The translations under genes were made by a program, and so were the position numbers. A stretch of 64,000 nucleotides of DNA from contig NZ_JBCDMW010000021.1 of NCBI RefSeq assembly GCF_038433155.1, positions 62,001 through 126,000 of the forward strand. The letters are read 5' to 3'. Position 1 is the stretch's first letter, and each line of letters starts with the position of its first letter. The DNA comes from Luteococcus sp038433155 (GTDB lineage: Bacteria; Actinomycetota; Actinomycetes; Propionibacteriales; Propionibacteriaceae). The notes beneath the pieces were generated by a model, which saw only the letters and a program-made list of their open reading frames with translations, was not told the DNA's origin and did no database searches. Positions 17,446-25,402 of this stretch are shown here, in pieces.

Positions 17446-18246
17446 ATGAGCGGTCACTCCAAATGGGCCACGACGAAGCACAAGAAGGCCGTCATCGATG
17501 CCAAGCGCGGCAAGCTCTTTGCCAAGCTGATCAAGAACATCGAGGTTGCGGCACGCGTTGGCGGCGGTGATCCTGGCGGGAACCCGACCCTCTACGACGC
17601 CATCCAGAAGGCGAAGAAGAACTCGGTGCCCAATGACAACATCGACCGCGCCGTCAAGCGTGGCTCCGGTGTGGGTGCCGACGCCGTCAACTACGAAACC
17701 ATCATGTACGAGGCCTATGGCCCGGCCGGCGTGGCGATCCTGATCGAGGTGCTCACCGACAACCGCAACCGCGCGGTCTCCGAGGTGCGCGTCGCCGTGA
17801 CCCGCAATGGCGGCACCATCGCCGACGGCGGTTCGGTGCAGCGGCTGTTCGAGCGCAAGGGCGTCGTCACCGTGGCCAAGACCATGGAGGTGCCGGGTGA
17901 GGGCCGCAAGACCGAGACCCGCGAGATCACCGAGGACGAGCTGCTCGAGGCCACCATCGAGGCCAATGTCGAGGACGTCAACGACAACGGCGACGAGTTC
18001 GAGCTGATCAGCGACCCCAACGACATGGTGGAGGTCCGAAAGGCCGTCCAGGCCGCCGGGATCGACTACAACTCCGCCGACGTGAACTTCGTCGCCAGCT
18101 TCGGCCAGGTCATCGACGACTTGGAGACGGTGGAGAAGGTGGAGCGGATCGTCGATGCCCTGGAGGAGTCCGACGACGTCCAGAATGTGTACACCAACGT
18201 GGAGCTCAGCCCCGAGCTGCAGGCCAGGATCGACGCCGAGGACTGA
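17446..18246 (+). CDS. yebC: YebC/PmpR family DNA-binding regulatory protein
   Basis: Protein of 266 residues, slightly longer than the usual 250. It begins with the diagnostic SGHSKWATTKHKKAVIDAKR and continues with FAKLIKNIEVAAR, NIDRAVKRG and YEAYGPAGVAILIEVLTDN. Family members are transcriptional regulators or, as shown for close relatives, help ribosomes through difficult sequences. In many actinobacteria yebC lies just before ruvCAB, as here (with one minus-strand gene between). A strong hairpin terminator follows. Confidence 0.95.
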   Translation: MSGHSKWATTKHKKAVIDAKRGKLFAKLIKNIEVAARVGGGDPGGNPTLYDAIQKAKKNSVPNDNIDRAVKRGSGVGADAVNYETIMYEAYGPAGVAILIEVLTDNRNRAVSEVRVAVTRNGGTIADGGSVQRLFERKGVVTVAKTMEVPGEGRKTETREITEDELLEATIEANVEDVNDNGDEFELISDPNDMVEVRKAVQAAGIDYNSADVNFVASFGQVIDDLETVEKVERIVDALEESDDVQNVYTNVELSPELQARIDAED

Positions 18247-18264
18247 CCCCGGCCGGACAACCTG

Positions 18265-18300
18265 GACGGGCCGCGCACCAAGCCGGGTGCGGGGCCCGTC
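18265..18300. terminator. Hairpin terminator between yebC and the converging TRIC gene
   Basis: GACGGGCCGCGCACC and GGTGCGGGGCCCGTC pair over 15 positions with one mismatch around a short loop. It lies between two converging genes and can serve both. No strong U-tract, as is common at high GC. Confidence 0.75.
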
Positions 18301-18316
18301 ACGGTCTTGAACAGCA

Positions 18317-18940
18317 TCAGTCGCGTTCCGGGCGGCGGGGCGTGGGGGAGTGCCATCCGAACCTGATGGCCGCCAGTCGAAGACCGCAGACCAGAGCCAT
18401 CAGGACCCATTGCAGCGGGTGGCCGATGACCGGGCGGCTGGTCAGGTCGAGCCGGGCGGCGGCGTCGGTCAACAGGGAACCCAGCAGGGCGGGCAGCGCG
18501 TAGAGCTCCGGGGAGAAGACGCTGGGCACCTGCCCGGCCAGGACGTCGCGCAGCACCCCGCCACCCACGGCGGTGATCACGCCCACCATCACGGCCTCCA
18601 TCCCCGGGTGGCCGGCATGGATCGCGGTCAGCGTGCCAGTGACGCAGAAGGCGCCCAAGCCCACGGCGTCGGCCACCAGCACGGTGCGGCGCAGTTTCGA
18701 GACGGGGCGTTCGGAGTAGAAGGTGATCATCCCAGCAGCCAGTGCGGTACAGAACAGCGGCAGGTTGGTGATGTTCGACGGGGGAGTGATCCCCAGCAGC
18801 AGGTCCCGAACGATTCCGCCGCCCAGGGCCGTGACCACGGCCAGGGTGAGGATTCCGAAGATGTCGAAGTGCCGGCGCACGCCGACCAGGCCTCCGGACA
18901 GGGCGAAGGCAAACACACCGACGAAATCAAGCAGCACCAC
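18317..18940 (-). CDS. TRIC-type cation channel family membrane protein (UPF0126)
   Basis: Inner-membrane protein of 207 residues with seven predicted helices built from two repeats. Each repeat carries the glycine-rich motif of the family: GGGIVRDLLLG near residue 40 and GGGVLRDVLAG near residue 127. Bacterial TRIC homologues are trimeric potassium channels. The GTG start follows a TAGGCT box by six bases, so the mRNA is probably leaderless. It is divergent from ruvC. Confidence 0.88.
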   Translation of the reverse strand: MVLLDFVGVFAFALSGGLVGVRRHFDIFGILTLAVVTALGGGIVRDLLLGITPPSNITNLPLFCTALAAGMITFYSERPVSKLRRTVLVADAVGLGAFCVTGTLTAIHAGHPGMEAVMVGVITAVGGGVLRDVLAGQVPSVFSPELYALPALLGSLLTDAAARLDLTSRPVIGHPLQWVLMALVCGLRLAAIRFGWHSPTPRRPERD

Positions 18941-18946
18941 CCGAGC

Positions 18947-18952
18947 AGCCTA
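18947..18952 (-). promoter_or_regulatory. Leaderless -10 box (TAGGCT) for the TRIC channel gene
   Basis: On the minus strand TAGGCT occupies -12 to -7 from the GTG at 18940, the same geometry as at hisD, lplA and maeA in this window. Confidence 0.55.
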
Positions 18953-18965
18953 CTGGAGTAGGATT

Positions 18966-18981
18966 CCGAACGCGTGTTCGA
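18966..18981. promoter_or_regulatory. LexA-binding site (SOS box) in front of ruvCAB
   Basis: The sequence CCGAACGCGTGTTCGA contains the perfect dyad CGAAC-GCGT-GTTCG and differs from the actinobacterial SOS consensus TCGAACnnnnGTTCGA only at its first base. It overlaps a TAGGAT box at 18959-18964 that could be the ruvC -10 element. LexA bound here would block ruvCAB transcription, as known for ruv operons in other bacteria. Confidence 0.75.
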
Positions 18982-19103
18982 GGGGTGATGTGGCTGGTGG
19001 GCCACGACCAGGCGTGCGCAACCAGGGCGGCCGAGCTTGCCGAGGGCTCAGCAACAGCGTCGGGGATCCTGGCTGGGGTATGTGCGTGGAATGGAGGACG
19101 AGG

Positions 19104-19667
19104 ATGCGGGTACTGGGTGTGGATCCCGGCCTGACGCGGTGCGGCATCGGCGTCGTGGAGGGCGTCCCCGGCCGTCCGCTGGACCTGCTCGACGTCGGGG
19201 TGGTGCGCACCCCGCATGACCTGGACCACGCCAAGCGGCTGCTGCGGATCCACGACGGGATCGAGGAGTGGATTATCCGTCATCGGCCGGAGGCCGTCGC
19301 GGTGGAGCGGGTCTTTGCCCAGCACAACCTGGAATCGGTCACCGGCACCAGCCAGGCCGCCGGAATCGCGATGTTGGTAGCCGCCCGGCACGGCATCCCC
19401 GTCGCCCTGCACACCCCCAGCGAGGTCAAGGCCGCGATCACCGGCTCCGGCCGGGCGGACAAGGCCCAGGTGGGCACCATGGTGGCCAGGATCCTGAAGC
19501 TGGCCGAGCCGCCGAAACCCGCCGACGCCGCCGACGCCGTCGCCCTGGCCATCTGCCATGTCTGGCGGGGTGCCGCCACCAATCGCTACGCCGAGGCCGT
19601 GGAGAAGGCCGCCCGGCAACGGCCCGCCCAGGCCCCCACCCGTCGCATCCCCAGGAGACCCGCATGA
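19104..19667 (+). CDS. ruvC: Holliday junction endonuclease RuvC
   Basis: Resolvase of 187 residues that cuts Holliday junctions after RuvAB branch migration. The RNase-H-like core starts RVLGVDPGLTRCGIGVVEG with the first catalytic aspartate. VAVERVFAQHNLESVTGTSQ holds the glutamate, and PADAADAVALAICH holds the late acidic pair. ATG 19104 has GGACGAGG just upstream; the frame is open further 5' but without homology. The leader of about 130 bases from the SOS box shows no other gene. The stop overlaps ruvA (ATGA). Confidence 0.95.
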   Translation: MRVLGVDPGLTRCGIGVVEGVPGRPLDLLDVGVVRTPHDLDHAKRLLRIHDGIEEWIIRHRPEAVAVERVFAQHNLESVTGTSQAAGIAMLVAARHGIPVALHTPSEVKAAITGSGRADKAQVGTMVARILKLAEPPKPADAADAVALAICHVWRGAATNRYAEAVEKAARQRPAQAPTRRIPRRPA

Positions 19668-20269
19668 TCAGCCACCTCACCGGACAGGTCGCCGCCGTCG
19701 GCGCCACCTTCGTCGTGCTGGACCTGAACGGCTTCGGCATGAAGGCGCTGTGCACCCCGGGAACCGCCGCCGCGGTCCGGTTGGGTGCCGCCACCACGCT
19801 GTACACCTCGCTGGTGGTGCGGGAGGACTCGCTCACCCTCTACGGCTTCCAGGAGGCCGAGGAGCGGGACCTGTTCGAGCTGGTGCAGTCGGCCAGCGGC
19901 ATCGGCCCCAAGATCGCGCAGGCGGTGGTGAGCGTGATGAGCCCCGATGACTTCCGGGCCGCGATCGCCAGTGAGAACCTGGCGGCCCTGACCCGGGTGC
20001 CCGGGATCGGCCGCAAGGGGGCCGAGAAGATGGTGATCGAGCTGCGGGACAAGGTGAACTCGCTGGGTGCCGTCACCACCCCGACCCCCAGCGGCGACGG
20101 CGCCGCCCAGTGGCGGGAACAGGTGGCCGACGGCCTGCAGGGCCTGGGCTGGTCCGCCAAGGATGCCGAGGCCGCCTGTGACAACGTCGCGCATCTGGTG
20201 GAGGCCGACCCGGCGGTGGGGATCGCCGTGCTGATGCGCGCCGCCTTGGCCTCCCTGGCGCGGAAGTAG
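19664..20269 (+). CDS. ruvA: Holliday junction branch migration protein RuvA
   Basis: Junction-recognition subunit of 201 residues. An OB-fold N-terminus (ISHLTGQVAAVG and YTSLVVREDSLTLYGF) is followed by helix-hairpin-helix motifs SASGIGPKIAQAVVS and RVPGIGRKGAEKMVIEL near residues 75-130. A flexible linker and the C-terminal domain III that touches RuvB (residues about 150-200) complete the protein. ATG 19664 overlaps the ruvC stop and has CAGGAGA ahead of it. Confidence 0.96.
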   Translation: MISHLTGQVAAVGATFVVLDLNGFGMKALCTPGTAAAVRLGAATTLYTSLVVREDSLTLYGFQEAEERDLFELVQSASGIGPKIAQAVVSVMSPDDFRAAIASENLAALTRVPGIGRKGAEKMVIELRDKVNSLGAVTTPTPSGDGAAQWREQVADGLQGLGWSAKDAEAACDNVAHLVEADPAVGIAVLMRAALASLARK

Positions 20270-20279
20270 GCTGGGTCGG

Positions 20280-21323
20280 GTGGAACACTCTCCGGTTGAC
20301 CCGCACGCCGAGCCCGAGGAACGCGCCGTCGAGGCCGCCCTGCGCCCGTCCAGACTCGACGAGTTCGAGGGCCAGCCCCGGGTGAGCGACCAGCTCGGCC
20401 TGGTGCTGGCCGCGGCCCGGCACCGCGGCACCACCCCGGACCACGTCCTGCTCTCCGGCCCGCCCGGCCTGGGCAAGACCACCCTGGCCATGATCATCGC
20501 CGCCGAGATGGGGGCGCCGCTGCGGATCAGCTCCGGCCCGGCCATCCAGCATGCCGGGGACCTGGCCGCCATCCTGTCCGGGCTGAGCGAGGGCGAGGTC
20601 TTCTTCCTGGACGAGATCCACCGGATGAGCCGGCCAGCGGAGGAGATGCTCTACCTGGCGATGGAGGACTTCCGGGTGGACGTCGTGGTGGGCAAGGGGC
20701 CCGGGGCCACCGCCATCCCGATCGACATCCCGCCCTTCACCCTGGTGGGCGCCACCACCCGGGCCGGCCTCTTGCCGGGCCCGCTGCGGGACCGCTTCGG
20801 TTTCACCGCCCAACTGGACTTCTACGGCTCCGACGCGTTGGAGCACATCGTCCACCGCTCGGCGGCGGTGCTCGACGTCGACCTGGACGACGCCTCCGCC
20901 CGGGAGATCGCGCTGCGTTCCCGCGGCACCCCCCGGATCGCCAACCGCCTGCTGCGGCGGGTGCGGGACTACTCCCAGGTGCGCCACCAGGGCCGGGTCA
21001 CCCGACGGATCACTGCCGAGGCCCTGGAGCTGTACGAGGTGGATCCCCTGGGTCTGGACCGGCTGGACCGGGCCGTGCTGCAGGCCATCTGCACCAAGTT
21101 CGGCGGCGGGCCGGTGGGGCTGTCCACCCTGGCCATCAGCGTGGGGGAGGAGACCGAGACCGTGGAGGAGGTGGCCGAACCCTTCCTGGTGCGGCTGGGC
21201 TTCCTGATGCGCACCCCGCGGGGCCGGGTGGCCACCCACCGGGCCTGGCAGCACCTCGGGCTGACCCCGCCCGGGTCGGCGTCGGGGGGCGTCGGGGACA
21301 CCCAGGAAGACCTGTTCAGCTGA
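20280..21323 (+). CDS. ruvB: Holliday junction branch migration helicase RuvB
   Basis: AAA+ motor of 347 residues that drives branch migration with RuvA. Walker A is GPPGLGKTT (near residue 61), Walker B is FLDEIH, sensor 1 lies in LVGATTRAG and the arginine finger region in PGPLRDRFG. A winged-helix domain closes the protein. GTG start 10 bases after ruvA. A TAGGCT box at 20267-20272, one base off the leaderless spacing, might add an internal promoter. Confidence 0.97.
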   Translation: MEHSPVDPHAEPEERAVEAALRPSRLDEFEGQPRVSDQLGLVLAAARHRGTTPDHVLLSGPPGLGKTTLAMIIAAEMGAPLRISSGPAIQHAGDLAAILSGLSEGEVFFLDEIHRMSRPAEEMLYLAMEDFRVDVVVGKGPGATAIPIDIPPFTLVGATTRAGLLPGPLRDRFGFTAQLDFYGSDALEHIVHRSAAVLDVDLDDASAREIALRSRGTPRIANRLLRRVRDYSQVRHQGRVTRRITAEALELYEVDPLGLDRLDRAVLQAICTKFGGGPVGLSTLAISVGEETETVEEVAEPFLVRLGFLMRTPRGRVATHRAWQHLGLTPPGSASGGVGDTQEDLFS

Positions 21324-21387
21324 CCAAGGTCGACGCCGGATCGGGTCCACGCCGCCCGATGAATCGTCGCTGGGGCACGGCAGTGGG

Positions 21388-21393
21388 TACGCT
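21388..21393 (+). promoter_or_regulatory. Probable -10 box (TACGCT) for yajC-secD-secF
   Basis: TACGCT fits TANNNT and would start transcription near 21400, giving a leader of about 48 bases before ATG 21448. No clear -35 element. Confidence 0.35.
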
Positions 21394-21447
21394 GTCCGTT
21401 GGGTCACGCCCGTGTCCCGCCCCTGCCGTCCACGGAATGGATTCCCG

Positions 21448-21891
21448 ATGACCCCGATGTTTGCCAGCGGAGCCACCACCATCATGTTGGTGCTCGCGGG
21501 CATGCTGCTGTTCACCTTCCTGCTGCAGCGCCCGCTGAAGAAGCAGATGGCCGCCCAGAACGAGCTCCGGGCCTCGGTCGCGGAGGGCAATCGGGTGCTG
21601 CTCACCAGCCAGATCTTCGGCACCGTGACGCATGTGGGTGACGAGCAGCTGATCGTGGAGATCGCTCCCGGCGTCGAGGTCACGGCGATGAAGCAGGCGC
21701 TGGTGCGGATTGTCACCCCGCAGGACGAGGAATTCGAGTTCGCCGACCCCGAGGACACGGTGGCTGAGGCCTCCACCACGGTGGTTGAGAAGACCACCCC
21801 GGTGGGTGAGGCCCCCACCACGGCGGCTGAGCCGGTCGAAGCCCCCGTCGCTGACCAGAACCTTCCGGGCGATTCCGCCCGCCCCAACTGA
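21448..21891 (+). CDS. yajC: Preprotein translocase accessory subunit YajC
   Basis: Single-pass membrane protein of 147 residues that joins SecD-SecF. One helix (about residues 8-27) is followed by the family motif RPLKKQMAAQNELRASVAEG and then TSQIFGTVTHVGDEQLIVEI. ATG 21448 is chosen; a GTG at 21412 would add 12 residues before the helix. The C-terminal 45 residues are not part of the conserved domain and come from four tandem 21-base units (see 21759-21842). Head of the yajC-secD-secF cluster. Confidence 0.9.
   Translation: MTPMFASGATTIMLVLAGMLLFTFLLQRPLKKQMAAQNELRASVAEGNRVLLTSQIFGTVTHVGDEQLIVEIAPGVEVTAMKQALVRIVTPQDEEFEFADPEDTVAEASTTVVEKTTPVGEAPTTAAEPVEAPVADQNLPGDSARPN
21759..21842 (+). 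repeat. Four tandem 21-base repeats in the yajC tail
   Basis: Units begin at 21759, 21780, 21801 and 21822. Each starts GGYGGYTGAG or close to it, and the first three end in CCACC, so each of these is also a small dyad (GGTGG...CCACC). Being a multiple of three, they encode seven-residue blocks VAEASTT, VVEKTTP, VGEAPTT and AAEPVEA. The fourth unit ends GAGCCGGTCGAAG. Confidence 0.8.
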
Positions 21892-21934
21892 TCCACCCCC
21901 GCCTGACTGGTTCAGGAAGTAAGGACAAGACACT

Positions 21935-23659
21935 GTGGCAACCAGTACGGGCCGGTCACACCCCGGCCGCACGCTGATCATCTTCCTCCTGTGCGCGGCC
22001 GCGCTGTACGCCCTGATGGGGGTGGCCCACACCTGGAAGCCGCGCCTGGGCCTGGACCTGGCCGGCGGCTCCACCATCACCCTGACCGCGTCCAACACCA
22101 ATGGTGGTGGCTCCATCTCCCCGGAGAACCTGGAGCAGGCGCGCACCATCATCCAGAACCGCGTCGACGGTCTGGGCGTGGGTGAGTCCTCGGTGGCCAC
22201 CCAGGGCGGCAACCACATCGTGGTGAGCGTGCCCAATGTCTCCAGCGATGACCTGACCAACATGGTCGGTGCCACCGCCCAGCTGATGTTCCGCAATGTC
22301 TACGCCGTGGAGCCGGTCACCCCGGATCCGTCGGCGCAGCCGTCGGCCACCGGCAGCGCGACGCCGGGCGCCTCGGCGACGCCGGGTGCCTCGGCCGCCC
22401 CCAGCGCGTCGGCCGCTGCGTCGGCACCGGGCCTGCCCACCGTCGCACCGAGCCCGGTGGACCGGTCCAAGATCAAGTCCACCGGCAAGGTGCTGGACCT
22501 GAAGACCGCGATGGCCTACCAGCCGCCGGCCGATGTCCAGGCGGACTTCGCCAAGTACACCTGTGACCAGGAGTACCCGGACAATCCCGACCTGCCGCTG
22601 CTCACCTGCGACCGGGAGGGCACGGCCAAGTACCTGCTCGGCCCCGTCGTGGTGGAGGGCAAGGACGTGAAGAATGCCACCGCCGGTGTGCCCCAGGGCC
22701 AGCTGCAGGTGGCCGTCGACCTGACCTTCAATGACAAGGGCAAGGCCAACTTCGGCACCGTCACCACCGCCCTGGTCAGCAAGCAGCAGCCGATGAACCA
22801 GAACGCGATCGTGCTGGACTCCAAGGTGGTCTCCGCCCCCGCGATCCAGTCGGCCATCCTCAACGGGCAGGCGCAGATCACCGGTTCGTTCACCCAGAAG
22901 TCGGGCCAGGACCTGGCCAATGTGCTGAACTACGGCGCGCTGCCGCTGAAGTTCGACGTCTCCGAGGTGCAGACCGTCAGCCCCACCCTGGGCGGCGAGC
23001 AGCTGCGGGCCGGCATCATCGCCGGCCTCATCGGCCTGGGTCTGGTGGTGGCCTACTCCTTCCTCTACTACCGCGGCCTGGGCATCATCGTCGTCGGATC
23101 GCTGATCATCGCGACGGTGATCACCTGGGCGACGATGAGCCTGTTGGGTGAGGCGATGGGCTTCGCCCTGAACCTGCCGGGCATCGCCGGCGCGATCATG
23201 GCGATCGGCGTCACGGCCGACTCCTTCATCATCTACTTCGAACGGATCCGCGACGAGATCCGCGACGGCCGCAGCCTCCGCTCGGCCATCGAGACCGGCT
23301 GGCAGAAGGCCCGCGGCACCATCGTGATTGCCGACGGCGTCTCCCTGCTGAGTGCGGTCGTGCTGTTCGTCCTGGCCGTCGGCGCGGTGAAGGGCTTCGC
23401 CTTCACCCTGGGCCTGACCACCCTGATCGACCTGGCCATCGTGTGGTGGTTCACCAAGCCCCTGATGAGCCTGTTGGGCCGCACCAAGTTCTTCGGCGAG
23501 GGCCACAAGTGGTCCGGTCTGGATGCCGAGCACATGGGCGTCAGCCGCAACTCGCTGTTGGGCATCCGCACCCGGGCGCCCCGCCACAAGACCACCCGCA
23601 ACTCCCGCGAGGCGCGTACCCGCCGCGGTGAGGCCGCCACCACCACCGAGGAGGCCTGA
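21935..23659 (+). CDS. secD: Protein translocase subunit SecD
   Basis: RND-type membrane protein of 574 residues that, with SecF, uses the proton gradient to pull exported proteins through SecYEG. Helix 1 is at residues 10-28, LGLDLAGGSTITL follows, then a large periplasmic domain. The C-terminal five helices begin after NYGALPLKFDVSEV and include PGIAGAIMAIGVTADSFIIY with the key aspartate. An extra Ala/Pro/Ser-rich stretch (about 128-175), partly made of two 18-base repeats at 22358-22393, interrupts the periplasmic part. GTG start with AAGGA upstream. The stop overlaps the secF ATG. Confidence 0.96.
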   Translation: MATSTGRSHPGRTLIIFLLCAAALYALMGVAHTWKPRLGLDLAGGSTITLTASNTNGGGSISPENLEQARTIIQNRVDGLGVGESSVATQGGNHIVVSVPNVSSDDLTNMVGATAQLMFRNVYAVEPVTPDPSAQPSATGSATPGASATPGASAAPSASAAASAPGLPTVAPSPVDRSKIKSTGKVLDLKTAMAYQPPADVQADFAKYTCDQEYPDNPDLPLLTCDREGTAKYLLGPVVVEGKDVKNATAGVPQGQLQVAVDLTFNDKGKANFGTVTTALVSKQQPMNQNAIVLDSKVVSAPAIQSAILNGQAQITGSFTQKSGQDLANVLNYGALPLKFDVSEVQTVSPTLGGEQLRAGIIAGLIGLGLVVAYSFLYYRGLGIIVVGSLIIATVITWATMSLLGEAMGFALNLPGIAGAIMAIGVTADSFIIYFERIRDEIRDGRSLRSAIETGWQKARGTIVIADGVSLLSAVVLFVLAVGAVKGFAFTLGLTTLIDLAIVWWFTKPLMSLLGRTKFFGEGHKWSGLDAEHMGVSRNSLLGIRTRAPRHKTTRNSREARTRRGEAATTTEEA

Positions 23660-24816
23660 TGAGCACCGCCCACGTCCCCACCGACGAGCAGCTGTCCGGC
23701 GAACAGGCCAGCAATGTCGACGTCAACGGCAAGAAGCTCAGTCTGACCCACCGGCTCTACACCGGCGACATCTCCTGGGACTTCATCGGCCACCGCAAGC
23801 TGTTCTTCCTGATCTCTGCCGGCATCCTGGCCGTGGTGATCGGCTCGATGCTGCTGCAGGGCCTGAAGCTGGGCATCGAGTTCAAGGGCGGCGCGGACTT
23901 CAGCGCCCCCGTCCAGGTCAACGCCCAGACCGTGGACACCATGCGGGAGGCGGTGCAGGGCACCGGCCTGAAGGACCTGGACTCCACCCAGGTGCTGACC
24001 GTCGGCGAGAACCAGGTGAAGATCCAGACCCGCACGCTGAACACCGACGAGGTGACCAAGGTCCGCACCGCCATTGCCAAGGCGGCCAACACCACCAATG
24101 ACAAGGTGGCCTACTCCCTGATCGGCGCCTCCTGGGGCAAGCAGATCACCGCGAAGGGCCTGCAGGCCCTGGTGGTCTTCCTCGGCCTGGTGAGCCTGCT
24201 GATCTGGGCCTACTTCCGGGACTGGAAGATGTCGGTGGCCGCCATCGTCGCCCTGCTGCATGACCTGCTGGTCACCATCGGCGTCTACTCGCTGGTGGGT
24301 TTCACCGTCACGCCGGCCACCCTGATCGGCGTGCTGACCATCCTGGGCTACTCGCTGTACGACACGGTGGTGGTCTTCGACAAGGTCAAGGAGAATGTCC
24401 GTGGGCTCACCAGCCAGCGTCGCAGCTACTCCGAGGCCGCCAATGCCGCCGTCAACCAGGTGCTGATCCGCTCCCTGAACACCACCATCATCGGCGTACT
24501 GCCGGTGGCGGCGCTGCTCTTCGCCGGCGTCTTCGTGCTGGGATCCGGCCCGCTGGAGGACCTGGGCCTGGCCCTGTTCGTCGGCATGATCGCCGGCGCC
24601 TACTCGTCGATCTTCATCGCCACGCCGCTGCTGGCCTGGCTGAAGGAGCGGGAGCCCGGCATGAAGCAGCACCGCGCCAAGCTTGAGCGTCGCGCCCAGC
24701 GCCACCAGCCCCGGGACGGGGAGCCAGTGGCCGAGGGCGTCGCGGCCCCGCTGGCCGCCACCGGGGAACGCACCCAGCGCACCCGGACCACGCGCTCCTC
24801 GCGCAAGAACAAGTGA
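23659..24816 (+). CDS. secF: Protein translocase subunit SecF
   Basis: Partner of SecD, 385 residues, ATG overlapping the secD stop (TGATG). It shows the first helix near residues 47-67, the LGIEFKGGADF motif, and five C-terminal helices with TPATLIGVLTILGYSLYDTVV and NTTIIGVLPVAALL. The hydrophilic tail of about 55 residues is rich in arginine and glutamine, and its role is unknown. SecD, SecF and YajC form one complex in the cytoplasmic membrane. Confidence 0.96.
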   Translation: MSTAHVPTDEQLSGEQASNVDVNGKKLSLTHRLYTGDISWDFIGHRKLFFLISAGILAVVIGSMLLQGLKLGIEFKGGADFSAPVQVNAQTVDTMREAVQGTGLKDLDSTQVLTVGENQVKIQTRTLNTDEVTKVRTAIAKAANTTNDKVAYSLIGASWGKQITAKGLQALVVFLGLVSLLIWAYFRDWKMSVAAIVALLHDLLVTIGVYSLVGFTVTPATLIGVLTILGYSLYDTVVVFDKVKENVRGLTSQRRSYSEAANAAVNQVLIRSLNTTIIGVLPVAALLFAGVFVLGSGPLEDLGLALFVGMIAGAYSSIFIATPLLAWLKEREPGMKQHRAKLERRAQRHQPRDGEPVAEGVAAPLAATGERTQRTRTTRSSRKNK

Positions 24817-24835
24817 ACCCACGAAGGCAGACATC

Positions 24836-25369
24836 ATGACCACCGAGCTCGACCTGATCCAGTCCCTGATCACCGACGTCCCCGACTTCCCCAAGCCGGG
24901 GGTGACCTTCAAGGACATCACCCCGCTGCTGGCCTCGCCCCAGGGCTTCAAGGCGGCCGTGGAACAGCTGGTGGCCGCCGCCCCCGGTGAGATCGACGTC
25001 GTCGTCGGCATGGAGGCCCGCGGTTTCATCTTCGCCGCCCCGGTGGCCGTCGCGCTGGGCGCCGGTTTTGTGCCGGTGCGCAAGCCCGGCAAGCTGCCCC
25101 GCCCGGTCTATGAGGAGGCCTTCGCGCTGGAATACGGCACCGAGACCCTGACCATGCACCGGGATGCCATCAAGCCGGGTGCCCGGGTGATGGTCGTCGA
25201 CGATGTGCTGGCCACTGGCGGTACGATCGGCGCCACGGCAAAGCTGCTGAAGAAGCTCGACGTCAACCTGGTCCACGTGGCCGTGGTGATGGAGCTCAGC
25301 TTCCTCAACGGCCACGCCGCGCTGGACGACAGCGGAATCGACTCGTACAGCGCCATCCTGACCGTCTGA
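24836..25369 (+). CDS. apt: Adenine phosphoribosyltransferase
   Basis: Purine salvage enzyme of 177 residues that makes AMP from adenine and PRPP. It has PDFPKPGVTFKDITPLL at the N-terminus, GMEARGFIFAAPVA, the LPRPVYEEAFALEYGTETL flexible loop and the PRPP-binding loop VMVVDDVLATGGTIGA. ATG 24836 matches the family start; the frame is open upstream into secF. The order secF-apt-rel is conserved in many actinobacteria, which links purine salvage to (p)ppGpp metabolism. Confidence 0.96.
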   Translation: MTTELDLIQSLITDVPDFPKPGVTFKDITPLLASPQGFKAAVEQLVAAAPGEIDVVVGMEARGFIFAAPVAVALGAGFVPVRKPGKLPRPVYEEAFALEYGTETLTMHRDAIKPGARVMVVDDVLATGGTIGATAKLLKKLDVNLVHVAVVMELSFLNGHAALDDSGIDSYSAILTV

Positions 25370-25402
25370 GCCCCGGCTCACCGAAACTCGTTGGAGGCCC
25401 CC

